Shown one piece after another: positions 12,401-23,100 of a stretch of DNA of 64,000 nucleotides (positions are counted from its first letter, which is position 1; each line of letters begins with the position of its first letter). The notes below the pieces were generated by a model that did no database searches, had not been told where the DNA came from, and worked only from the letters and a program-made list of their open reading frames with translations. The translations under genes and the position numbers were made by a program. This DNA comes from Musa acuminata AAA Group (taxonomy: Eukaryota > Streptophyta > Magnoliopsida > Zingiberales > Musaceae): NCBI RefSeq assembly GCF_036884655.1, contig NC_088357.1, positions 45,807,501 to 45,871,500 of the forward strand, written 5' to 3'.

Positions 12401-14391
12401 CAAGCACATTGTGTACATTGTAACACAACCTTATCACAAGCAACCCAAATCAATGGATTTATCTCTAGAACCCTCCAAACCATCCAGTCAGTGGTCGACG
12501 ATAATTTGACATGCTTGTAGCCTAGCATAGAGATATAGAGGTACCATTAAAGAAGTAGAAGCTGCAATAGTGCAACACATTCTCTCTTGTCCTCCTTTAT
12601 CTCTCTGCCACGTATTCTTCTTTTCTCATTCCATGAATCTTTTATGACATATAGTCAGAGGCCTATATAAGGGTGCCATGATGATAACAACATTTTCATC
12701 ACAACTCCCACAGGTGAATTAGATCAATCTTTATGTAAGTAGGAAAGCATGATATTTTATAGTAGACATCCACCTTATTAGGTATGTGCAGGTGACCTCT
12801 ATATTCATTTCCTCCGTTTCTTTCAAAATAAAGTTACCGATGTTTTATTCATATACCAAATTCATTGGAAAAACTAAGAATTTAGTCAAGTGAGCTTCTA
12901 TATCTTCAAACAGAACTTTGAGAAAAGACCATAGTAATAGTTTGACCACATACAAATTAACTTTATGTAGGGTTTTATGCTCTCCATCATGCTGATGAAC
13001 GATGGTCTTGGAACTTCAAACAATAGTCCATTGTACCACGCAGCGATTTACCAGAACCAACCCCCAAGTTAAAATAACACAAAATGATGAATAGGTTACT
13101 ATTTAAGTTGCTTGATCATTGTTAATGGTTGGAACTGGAAAATAAATACATGAATCAAAATTGTCGGTAGCTTTCTTTTATATTTGTTCACTGATTTCAT
13201 GTCATTACGTCGACAAGATTACAGGCCCAAACCAGATAACTATCATTCTTCACTCAAAGAGCATTATTTGCCTATGTAAATGAACCAAAATTGCTAACTG
13301 ATCCAAAATGCACACTTACCTCTAGATTTGGTGACAAAGTCAAGGCACTAAGGCTGCGAACTCTGTGTCCTCTTAAATCAAGCCGCTGAAAATGCATTAA
13401 AAACAGCAAAAGAAGCAGTGGTTTAAACGATGAATGTTCTTCCTAAAGCTGCATTGACTAATTGAATTCAGGTTTTTCTCTACTATTGGTAATATAATCA
13501 AATAGAAGAAACTTGAAAGAAAAAGAACTCAATTCTAAATGAGATTCCATATTAAGCGTGAGCTTCATCACTTACCAGTTCATCACCAGCCTTGACATCG
13601 ACCTGTGGAAGCATCATGAAGCGAGAATCACGACTCTCAGAAGATGAAGTCTTCTTCCGGCCTGATAAAGACGAACTCCTATCAACAGATGAAGACGTTG
13701 ACCTCATTTTAGAGCTACTCAGAATTGAAGGTGAGCGCCCCGATGGAGAAGATACATTGTTAGTGACTCTTCTGAGACTACCGCGGCCATTGGGATCATC
13801 CACTGAAGATGAGGTAATCCTTCTTGAGGAAGAAGCTGAAAGTGATGGTGATGATGGTTTGATGGACGGCTTCCTTGTCAAGTCTGCCTTGGTACTGTCA
13901 GACTTGGATAATAACCTTGACATGGGAGTTGACTTTAATGTCTCTGAACGTTTTACGGAGGCAGGTATTTTCGAGCTAACAGAAGGCAGTGATGAACGTC
14001 TGCTCTCAAGGCTGCTGCTTCTCTTTCCAGGATCAGAAAGCGAAGGAGCGATCTTTTTAGCCTCAGCTGGAGTTCCATTTTCCTTTCGTTTTGTAGCAGA
14101 AGATGGCTGTTTCAGTGCCATGCCCCCAGTGCTACTTCTCCTCGGCAATGCATTTGAGTTCACAGCGGTTTTGGTTAAAGTAGACTTAGACCTGTTGGCA
14201 ATCTTATCTGCTGGACCAGCTCCTTCTGTTCGTTTCTTGGACGAAGCAATCGGTGTTATTTCGCTAGGTTTTACCATTTTCGATGATTTTTTTGAAACTC
14301 CAACGGAAGCATCCGTCGATTTCTCTGAGGACGTCGATAACTGAACCTTTTTGGCCGGATCCTCGCTATCGTTCTCCAAAACTGACTCCAT
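412..14391 (-). CDS. AIR9: AIR9-like microtubule-associated protein, 5' part (14 exons visible, cut by left edge)
   Basis: AIR9 binds cortical microtubules and marks the preprophase band and cortical division site (family knowledge). Exons: 14391-13576, 13385-13320, 11141-11076, 10941-10870, 10766-10701, 10588-10526, 10443-10378, 9515-9416, 6697-6596, 4433-4210, 4110-3996, 1937-1817, 1691-1519, 547-412. All junctions are GT-AG and keep one frame, giving about 728 residues. Residues 1-272 are Ser/Lys/Arg-rich, as in the microtubule-binding N terminus. Residues 273-438 are leucine-rich repeats, mostly one 22-residue repeat per exon (for example LDLRGHRVRSLSALTLSPNLE split by exon). Residues 439-472 are the linker with YPAHTALCIKDGWEF. 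The A9 repeats follow, with motifs such as VEGNVIRG, AWCGGTPGK and YFGGKEGPS. Remaining A9 repeats lie beyond the left edge. The start at 14391 was chosen because sequence upstream lacks the Ser/Lys composition; an in-frame ATG at 14478 is possible. Confidence 0.93.
643..1245. mobile_element. hAT-type MITE (family A) with 8-bp target-site duplication
   Basis: The element begins CAGGGTTTGCC and ends GGCAAACCTTG, inverted repeats with one mismatch over 11 bp. It is flanked by an 8-bp direct repeat GTTTACTC (635-642 and 1246-1253). An 8-bp duplication with CA..TG ends is the signature of hAT transposons. There is no transposase coding potential, so it is non-autonomous. The left part is rich in self-complementary GGTCC/GGTAC words shared with copies at 11.5, 27.0 and 55.7 kb. 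It sits in an AIR9 intron about 95 bp from the acceptor of the exon starting at 547. Confidence 0.85.
1938..3995. other. Large AIR9 intron without recognised content
   Basis: This intron separates the two exons that carry the first and second A9 repeats. It is AT-rich. Short open frames occur on both strands (for example 3334-3519 minus and 3540-3890 plus) but have no recognisable domain or supporting splice context. I see no repeat or RNA gene in it. Confidence 0.5.
5599..6280. repeat. Three tandem copies of a ~228-bp unit in an AIR9 intron
   Basis: The landmark CCAAAAGTTGTGATACCAGA occurs at 5633, 5861 and 6089, exactly 228 bp apart each time. The units are almost identical over their whole length and share the words GTCGACTATAACAAATTGTC and TTCTTGAGCCTCCCTGA. 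Differences are a few substitutions and single-base indels, so the triplication is fairly young. There is no coding potential. It lies between the AIR9 exons 6697-6596 and 4433-4210. Confidence 0.92.
7303..8061. mobile_element. hAT-type MITE (family B) with TAGTGATTTAAA inverted ends
   Basis: The 759-bp element starts TAGTGATTTAAA and ends with its perfect inverse TTTAAATCACTA. It is flanked by an 8-bp direct repeat CTGTCATA (7295-7302 and 8062-8069). Subterminal AGCGCT and CCTAGGCG words recur inside both ends. The interior contains CCTAGGCGC-rich sequence and a GC-rich block near 7560-7850 with open frames but no transposase motif. Terminal TAG and an 8-bp duplication point to the hAT superfamily. 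It sits in the AIR9 intron between exons 9515-9416 and 6697-6596. Confidence 0.85.
11518..11720. mobile_element. Diverged family-A hAT MITE remnant
   Basis: The block shares the words ATCGGTCCGATAGG, CCGATATAGGCAGTAC and repeated GGTAC/GGTCC/CGGTA with the element at 643-1245 and with the copies at 27.0 and 55.7 kb. The left end CAGGTTCG resembles the family terminus; the right end is eroded (GCGAATC). No convincing target-site duplication remains. It lies in an AIR9 intron. Confidence 0.6.
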
Positions 14392-14943
14392 TTCAGCAGA
14401 AAACTTGTAGCTTATGTGTTTGGATCCAAACCCAGCCAGCTCGATCACGCAAAAATACCTTTTCGAGTCCTTCGGCACACGAATTTAAAGTGAATGAGTT
14501 GGGCCTAGTGCGGACAACTAACGAAGTCGACACGCATGTTCTCCAAACAAACTCCTCGAGGAACACTGCGAAATTAAGAAAAAAGAAATCGAATTGCTGT
14601 TGGTCGTTAGATCATTTCCATAGTGATCCTACATAGAACAGGGATTACTCTTCCATTCATGTAAAAACCAGCTAGATGCAAGAAAAGCCAGGTACCGATC
14701 TCACACACATCGACAAACTCAAAGAAGAAAGAAAACGTTCCAATCTTGGCACTAAATCCAGGATAAATGCAGACAAACCCACCAAAAACCCAAAACCACA
14801 GGAAAAACACATCAAATCCTAAGCAAGACCAAAACTTTTCGCAACCTACGGAAATGCAGGTCCTAGAAGGGAAGGTCCGCGCCCTACATCGATCTCTACG
14901 GTAAAAGAAACAACAACGAACCCAAATTAGAAGAAGAACCTAC

Positions 14944-15110
14944 CGCAGGATCGAACCAGTGGGCGGGATCTCACCTCAAACGCGGGTGACCGTGGCACCA
15001 GAACAAACCCTACTCGTCTTTGACAAATGTAGTCCGCGAGTACGATCTCTGTGAGTGAGCGACTGTGAGAGATAGAGAGAAACAGATACGAGCGGAAGCA
15101 TCGAAAAGTA
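14944..15110 (-). promoter_or_regulatory. AIR9: Probable AIR9 5' UTR exon and promoter side
   Basis: On the minus strand this stretch reads as a pyrimidine-rich leader (TTTCTCTCTATCTCTCAC near 15080) followed by two good donor sites: GAG|GTGAGA, with the exon ending at 14975, and GCG|GTAGGT, ending at 14944. A noncoding first exon here, spliced to the ATG exon near 14400, would fit a typical plant gene leader. No clear TATA box was assigned. This is inference from splice motifs and composition only. Confidence 0.35.
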
Positions 15111-15484
15111 ATCAAACGATAAAAGAAAAGAATAAAGATATTAAAAAGGAGCGATTGATGGCTTTCGTTGGATGCGCGTACAAAATTGGAAAAAGAAAAG
15201 AAGCGAGAGGAGTTCATTTGACCAAATTGCCCTCCTTTTGTCGGTAATGAACATGCCTCTCCAGCTAACGTACAAGCACGCCTCCACGCAATTCCACTCT
15301 TTCACCTCCACGTAACAGTTATTCCAAGAAACAACGTTTCCTTTTCCAGTTAGACTTGGAGGGAATCTTGCCAAGTCGGTGACGCGATGCGACCCACGAC
15401 CTAACGAAGGAGCAGTCGTGGTGAGCAACGGCTAGCGGTGACCGAAACTTGGCGGTGCGTGGACCGCAATGACAGCTGTAGCGT

Positions 15485-16085
15485 ATATTTGGTGGCAGAG
15501 GTGGCTTTTTCCATAAAACCCCTTGCTTTTGTTATTATTATAAGACCTTTATACGAATATATGCGTCCCACCTGTAATGCGTGGATGAGCAAGTGGGGCC
15601 GGGGGGAACAGCCGATACTTTTTTCACGTGTACCCTCACTTACCCACAATGGGTCCCATTATTCCTTCAATCAGAAGGCAGAGGTAGGGCCGTGGAACGT
15701 AGGTATTTCGTAGCAATAGTTTTTTCTATAAAACTCCTTGACTAAGTGGTAATTATATAAACTACACTTTCATTGCGTGGCTACGCAAGGAACCGTTGTA
15801 CTTTCCTCACGCGCATTCCAACTTACCCATAGTGGGTCCCACAGTGCCCTTCCTCCAATCATAAAGCAGAAGCAGCGGTAAGCCATGGTCTGTACGGTTC
15901 CCTAGTAGCGGAGGCCTTTTTCTATAAAACCCCTCAACTTTGTTGGTTATTATAGAAAGCCCATACATCTACACCCCACTTGTATTGCGTGGTTACGTAG
16001 GGTGGGGCCCGGAGGAAGAACAATGCTTTCCAGTATGTGTTGGGTCCCACAGTCTCTTCCGCCAATGACAATGCTGAGGTATGGA
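15485..16085. repeat. Three diverged ~200-215-bp tandem units with TATAAAA words
   Basis: Each unit has a run of T followed by C(C/T)ATAAAAC(C/T)CCT (15511, 15726, 15922), then TGCGTGG with a GGGGCC or AAGGAACC stretch. The first two units end in CTTACCCA(C/T)A(G/A)TGGGTCCCA and the third in a shorter TTGGGTCCCAC. Spacing is 215 and 196 bp. Units are perhaps 65-75% alike by eye. The array lies in the divergent spacer, about 1.1 kb upstream of the AIR9 start. Plus-strand TATA-like boxes could be incidental. Confidence 0.75.
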
Positions 16086-19000
16086 AAAGCCGTGAAACGG
16101 TGGGGGGTGGGGACTATTTTTCTGTGGAGAAAAGGTGAGGGGCTCTTAGTGGCTGATGCCGACACAAATGGAAGATCGTGGCCGTAGATCTGAGCCGTGA
16201 TTGATTGCCTCCCTCTAAATTAGGTATTTGGTGTGCCTTGGACCGGATGATTAATGATTAATTAATGATGGGGTTCAATAAAATATGCGATTAATTAGTT
16301 GTGGATGAAGATAACGTGCAACCAAATACCTTTTTTTTTTCCTTTTTGTCAAAAGATGTGCCACAATATATTCAAAGGGGTTGGCAGACAAATCCAATAT
16401 AAAATTCATAATGTCACCACTACATCTTCTAGATCTTGGGAATGCAATATTATATCTTGTTTATTGCATGATCAAATCAATCAAGATTGAATGTTTTAAT
16501 ATCACAAAATTTTTTTTCAAAAATAAAGAGATTTTGTGATAAATGATAAAGTATTTTAGAAACTAATCTAACTGACAAATACTATATTTTAAAGACTCTC
16601 ATCCTTTAGAATGTGAGTGTAAAAAATAATTATTACTTCCTTAAATGAGTACAACATTCAATAAAAATAATATAGGATTATTCTTCCTATGTACTTGCTT
16701 TATTTTTAATAACCATGGAGAGCTAAAAGAGTGTGAGTATATTTTTTGTTATGTTCAAGATATTTCAAGAAGGTGCACTTTTTATACTAAAAATAAATAT
16801 AGAGAATATTATTTTTATTGGCAAAATTTAGTTATCAATACATATCTATAACAAGCAATGCATTTATGTACCTTAATCAATATTATCCAACTCAAAAGTC
16901 CTGCATATGATCTCTCTCTCTCTCTCTCTCATTTTAAATTTGGTGCATTATTTGAATCAGCATTTGTTATCATTGTGTACTTTGGGTTCTCTAGAACTGA
17001 GCATGAGAATTAACTTCATTTGCCAACACATTTGTTTGGTTGTTGATCTTTCAGAATCATCTTGTACCAAGTCAAACTTGTTTGGATAAGCATGAACATG
17101 TGGATATAAAATATACATGAACTTGTGGACAAACAAATCCTCTGTTATTTATTTTCCTCCTCAAAATATACTATTGTGGGGTATAAATTGCAGATGTGTT
17201 TATAAACTCAATCTTCAGCTGAAAAAAGCAAACATGTTTGACACCAACCCCCCCAAAAAAAAGTGCATGAAAAGTTTTAAAACCAATCTAAAACAGAGCA
17301 AGAAACAAAATCATTCATCCCATGGCAGCAAGTGAGGTTGTTGAAGGGGTAATAAATGAAAATGGTCTAAAACAAAACAAGAAATATGAACATTATATAT
17401 GCAGCAACAGAGGTTGTGGGAGGGTAATAAATGAAATGGTCTTTTTGTACATATATGTTCTTCAAAATGTTTATATATGTCATTCTAAATAATAATATTC
17501 CAGCTATGGTGAGCATTAATAGTTCATTAGCATGCACCATATTATATAGGGAACATTTGACATCAACCCATGACACATGGATACTAAATCATCAACCTCA
17601 AACAAATTTATCTATGGCACTACTCTGATTTAAAATTATTTATTTGAAATTTGAAAGAATCTTACTAGTTTTGACTCATACTAGTTTTGCAAACCTCAAT
17701 ACCTCTAAAGAATTCTAAATATTGGAACCATAGATTTTATGATATCCAGAATAATACCAATCCAACATAACATATTGGTCAAATGTCCTTGCAGCTCAAT
17801 AATTGGATTCTACTTGCCTTGTTTGAACTAAATGGATCAGGTCAGATCAGACTTAGTTAGGCTAACAATTGACATCTTTAAGACAGATGAATAAAATATA
17901 CACTTGTGTTGTTTTGTGCAAACTTCCTTAATTCGAAAAAGGAATGCTAATGTTATTATAGGCTTCAAAAAAGAAAATTGCCTTCAAATTGGATCCTTGA
18001 ATCAGACACACTAACAACACCATGAAAAGTGAATGTAATCAACATAAACACTCAGCTTACAAGCAAGCATTGTTTTTCCAACCTTGAAGCAAACACTGCC
18101 CACCTCAGGAAGCTCTTTGATGCATCATTTGAGAGCTGAGTTCACTGTTCACATGCCAAACTATGAGGAAGACCATTCAACTGCTCCCTCTTCAGGCTGG
18201 GCTGAGGTTGGTGGAACTCATCAATGGCAATCATGGAGTAAGCAGATGCTGTTGTTTTCTGAGCGAAAGAAGCAGAAAGAGATGCTTACTTCTCTCAACA
18301 AGGAATGTATGACAACTAAGGTTGATTGAGAATAAAGGGTCATTGATGAGTGTCAGTGATCTTATATTTTGAGTCTGCAGCTCTGCCAGAGACTTTTATG
18401 AAGTGAATCAATACATGCATGCTGTTTACTCCTTTTTTTTTTTGTCATTTCATACATTTGGTTGTGTTCTCGTGCAATTTTCTTAGAAAATATTATTTTA
18501 GATATTCTTCAAACAGTATTCTCATTTTTAGTGTTTTTTTTCGTAAATTCAAAAATTCTGAAACTGTCTCTCGTTCTTTTCTTCTTTCCCTCCTTTCTCA
18601 TTGTCACCTATGTCCTTATCCTCGCCTACATCACTTGTCGCCTTCGGTTCTCCCTTGTTCTTTTGAAAGTTTTATCATCGATAGAGAGGAGAGGAGACGA
18701 TGAGGAATGCAGAGGAAGGAGGAAAGAGACGTGAGAGAGAAGAAAGAATATAAACTTTTAAAAAAATCGAAAACATTACTTCTAGTCTAATGAAAATATT
18801 GTTTTGGCCCTTCTTTTATTAACACATCGTCGTCTTTATCATTTTGCCACCACCCTCTATTATGTAAGGTTGGTCTCTTTTCGCTGCAACTCTCATGTGA
18901 GGGTTGATCGTTCTCTTCGATGTATGTAGGGTTGTTCTTCATGGACTTTAAGCAAGCTTTGTTATCACAACTTACTAAGTTTCAACGAGAATGATGGTAG

Positions 19001-19649
19001 AGTCCAATGGGTTGAGCTAAGCAAATAGGGTAACCAATAAAAGGGTAAAATATTATTTTTAAAAAGGATATTGTTTTAAAAAACTTTAAAAGTACGTGCC
19101 TTTTGTGAGAAATTTTAAAAAGTATTAAGTTTTTTTTTCAAGAATTTATTTTTTTTGAATTACTTCATATTTTTGTTGTTGTTTGATATGTGGAGTAAAG
19201 TTTGTGGAAGTCATTCAAGGTTTTGGAGCATCCTAATGTATAAAATGAAAATTATTAAAATTTGAAACATTGATAATATTAAATTTAAACATTCCTTTGA
19301 CTTAGATGAGATTGGAGTCGAGAGACACTTAGAATTTTTTTATATATGCTTCAAATTTTTTATCTTTCATATATGTTACTTACATTAATATTCATCCAAT
19401 AAACATAAATTAACTATTAGTAATCACTATTATCATTGTATTTTAAAGAATATCTAATATTTAATACCTAAAATATTGGAGTTGTAAATACAAAAGAATT
19501 AACTTTAAAGGGATATATATATATATATAGCACCAATCTTAAGGCACCCTGCACGAGTAACGGATGCTGATCACTGGGCGGGTTGCCGCACGCTCGGACC
19601 CGAACCCGACTGCTCTCCAGTCCTTAAACCGGATCGATCGGGCCGGCAT
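16086..19649. other. Intergenic spacer between AIR9 and VPS53
   Basis: AT-rich spacer. It holds a (TC)10 microsatellite at 16911-16930, T-rich and pyrimidine-rich tracts around 18430-18700, and an AT run near 19505. One open frame at 18084-18329 (plus, 81 codons) has coding-like composition but matches nothing I recognise. Nothing else is supported. Confidence 0.5.
18084..18329 (+). CDS. Possible small unknown ORF (81 aa) or exon fragment
   Basis: The frame opens with ATG and encodes MKQTLPTSGSSLMHHLRAEF and onwards. It has a Trp-rich middle (WAEVGG, HQWQSWSKQ) and a basic C-terminal part (SERKKQKE). Composition is more protein-like than surrounding AT-rich DNA, and the frame ends in a normal stop. 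I recognise no family, signal peptide or membrane segment. No flanking exon could be joined to it. It could be a small gene, an orphan exon, or chance. Confidence 0.2.
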   Translation: MKQTLPTSGSSLMHHLRAEFTVHMPNYEEDHSTAPSSGWAEVGGTHQWQSWSKQMLLFSERKKQKEMLTSLNKECMTTKVD

Positions 19650-20154
19650 TGGAGTCTGGACCGGACGTCGGCGGATCGGATTCTAACCCATCGTTTACTG
19701 GTCTCGAAGCCAAAACAGCAAACGGGAGAAGCTCTTCGAGATCTTGGTGCGTTCTTCCAGGAGAAGAAAACCGATCCCCGTCGCCAAAACGAATTGGTAA
19801 TCTCGTTCTCCTCTCCGCGTCAATCCAGATCCGCCACCTATCTCTGGAGGTTGGTCCACATCCTAGGGTTTGGGGTTGCTTAGACCCGTCGGCCTTCACC
19901 TCGGGATCTTATTCGATCCTGTCGTCCTTGTGTTGGAGGACGTCACTAATTTGATGCAATGCTGTGTAATTTACACAAAGGCGCTCTCCTTTGGTCGCGC
20001 TTTAAGCTCTGACGTCGGTTCTGGTTGGGTCTTTCTTGTTCCGTTTGATGGAACTTTGATTTTGTGTTTGATCGTGGACTCTAATTGTCTTTGCAGACTG
20101 TGATTCGGATTTAACCGCGTGTTTGGCGGTGATCGAATCGAGAGTTGATGAGAC
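19650..20154 (+). promoter_or_regulatory. VPS53: VPS53 5' leader with a leader intron
   Basis: A GC-richer leader ends at a good donor GAATTG|GTAATC (exon end 19796). The matching acceptor TTTGCAG ends at 20096, so the second leader exon runs from 20097 into the ATG at 20155. The upstream start near 19650 is approximate and inferred from the rise in GC content. The arrangement fits a housekeeping plant gene with a 5' UTR intron. Confidence 0.5.
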
Positions 20155-23100
20155 ATGGACAAGTCCAGTGCCTTGGAGTACATCAATCAGATGTTCCCTA
20201 CAGGTTAGGTGGATTTACGGTTGTTTATCTAGAGCATTGGGTTTTTGTTTTGAATTGATAATATATATTTATATACATACGGTCGTGTATGAAGCCATTC
20301 AATTGTTGGTGCTCGTTGATGTGTTGCTTCCTAGTTAAACCTTAAATTCTTTTTTGACCGAGCTATAACTTGAAAGCCGGAATTTAAGAAGAAATTCAAA
20401 TCTGGATCAAAGCTTACTAATGTTGCAGTTCACTACTTTGCTGTAGTAGCAAGTTTCCCTTTGGCGAATGCTCCTTACATTGTTCCAATCAGGACATTAA
20501 ACTGCAATGCACTGAGCTAGAAGCTAAAGCTGCCAGTGAAAATGTATGATAGATAGATTAACTACTGAGAACCATATGCGGGTCTGTTTATGACTTCTAG
20601 CAAGAATTTTTGTATGTAACATACAATTTAGTTTATTATTAATGTGAATCAGCATGTAAATGTTCCAAAGTGCTGTTAAAATATTTATTTCTGTGTAAAA
20701 CTGGCATTGTAGAAAATCTCATACAGATTTAGTGTATAGTAAGTGGAACACAAAACTGACATTGTGAACCATCTTGTTCATTTAGAAGCATCATTATTGG
20801 GGGTGGAGCCACTTATGCAGAAGATACAAAGCGAGATTCGCCGTGTAGATGCCAGCATACTGGCAGCTGTCAGACAACAGGTCCTGCCTGCTTTTGTTCT
20901 TCGTATATTTTATTTTTTATATTTACTATTGTCTAGTTTTCTTCATATTACTGCTTACTTTACTGTCACCCTTCATTATTCATTAATGGAATTCATACCA
21001 CAAGCATTCGAGTGATCTGGTATGAATATATATATTTTGTGAGGGTAATGGGACTCATGGTTATATTTGTGCACATACAGAGTAACTCTGGCACAAAAGC
21101 CAAGGAAGATCTTGCTGCTGCAACACATGCTGTTCAGGTCCTTGTCTGTCCCGATATATGTTTTTCCTGTGTATCTCTTAGCATAATATGAGGCAGTTGG
21201 TGATATCATTATTCTTGTCTATCACTAGTTGATGTAAAATGTTATCCATATAATAGTGGACTTGTCACTGGAATAGAGAATCATTTGAGGCTTGAAGATG
21301 GTTGATGTTATCAAATGCCTTGTTCCTAAAGTACATTTCTCTTGGTAAACAGGAACTTATGCACAAGATACGTGAAATAAAAACAAAGGCTGAACAAAGT
21401 GAAACCATGGTTCAAGAAATTTGTCGTGATATTAAGAAACTGGACTGCGCTAAGAAGCATATAACAACCACAATTACGGCACTTCATCGTCTTACCATGC
21501 TAGGTTAGTTCCTCCCAACGCCCCCCCCCCCCCTCCCTTTTCTTGGTATCATTTTTTTGTCTTATCATTCTGTGCTAGCTACTACATGATATGTGGACTC
21601 TTGACCACAAATCTAAAAGTTTACATATCATAGAAAGTGAAAGTCCAGTTCTTGTTTAACGTACTCTTTTATTGTCTGATGGAGCCCAATTCATGAAAGT
21701 CCAACAATTATAAGGTTTTTCCATTTTTTCTAAATGTATCAGTATTTTTCAGAGAGCTGCTTTTCCCCCCCTCAAATAAGATTAGCTATATTGCATTACA
21801 ATTGGAATGTGATTTGTTGCTTATGGTTTAATGATGCCTTGGGCTTTCTAAACTTGGTTTTTGTTTGCAACAACTTTGATGTTTTTAGACAACATGATGT
21901 AGTTTATAACTTTATATATGCTTGTTTACTTTTCTTTACTCTTTTGACACTATGTATAGTTATCCTTTTTTTAGTTTCTCAAAGAAAGAAGAGGAAGAGG
22001 AAGGCATGCATATTGTTCTTAGTTACAAGTGTCTATTGCTTAATACTTATTTTAAACTAATTTTGTTTTATGAATTTCTTAGGTTTTTAAACTTTTTATT
22101 TGTTGTTCTCTTTTTCAAAATTTATAATTTTTTTCTATTGAACTTTGAAATTATTTTTGGCTTAAACTGATTCAAGAAACTAGGCAAGCTGATTTTGATA
22201 ACCCCTTTCCCAAAGTAGTATAAATTTCTGTTTTTTGAACCTTATTTGGTACTATAGAAGCTTCATATGTATAAACTCAAAGGATTTTTTTATACTGGCA
22301 TAAGTTCTTGCTAATTTTCTTAGTGAATTTATTGTGCGAATACTTATCAGACAGGGTATGATGTTATCTTCCTTTTGATGTTTTAATATGCAAGCTTTGC
22401 TTTTATTGGCTTGTGATCAATTGTACAACATAAGCAAACTATGAACATTGTACTTGCAGTATCGGCCGTTGAGCAGCTTCAAGTAATGGCCTCAAAACGC
22501 CAATATAAGGAGGCTGCTGCACAGTTGGAGGTAAAATAACTAAATTTAATGTTCATGGATTTTTTTCTTGGAACTATAAATTAGGTTCTTGGTATTGCTG
22601 CTTAATCTTTGTTCAGAGCTGTACAATTCTCTCTAATCTTCTTAATGGTTAAAACCTTTGATTTAGATAAGCTGTCATTATATGTGATTGCTGTGCCAGT
22701 TATGCTTTTGAACATTGTAGACAAAAAAGTTTTAGTGGTAGCACAAAACATCGGCACATCTATCTGAATCTTAAAACAAAAAATGGCATCACTGTCTTAA
22801 AATTTAAATATTATTAAGAATTAACTGAGGTTGATCTGCTGGTTTTTAAGTTAGCATTGAAAAGTCTTCTGCAAATTCTATTCTAGCATTGTAGAACTTA
22901 AATATTTCTTTTGCTCTTGATTTTTAAATTAGTAATTGTCAAATTGCAATGTGGATTATTAACCTCATGACTAACAGAAGGTATAACATGTTTCCAGGCA
23001 GTAAACCAATTGTGCAGTCACTTTGAAGCTTACAGGGATATACCAAAGATATCCGAACTCAGAGAGAAGTTCAAGAACATCAAGAAAATACTCAAGTCTC

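Noticed and set aside
13592..14344. 250-codon plus-strand open frame
   Set aside because: It is the antisense of the Ser/Lys-rich AIR9 first exon. The minus-strand frame has the family features and splices to the leucine-rich repeats.
20430..20550. Cys-containing coding-like stretch in VPS53 intron 1
   Set aside because: Including it would break the conserved join between the [16 protein letters not shown] exon and the following [10 protein letters not shown] exon, and the frame contains stops.
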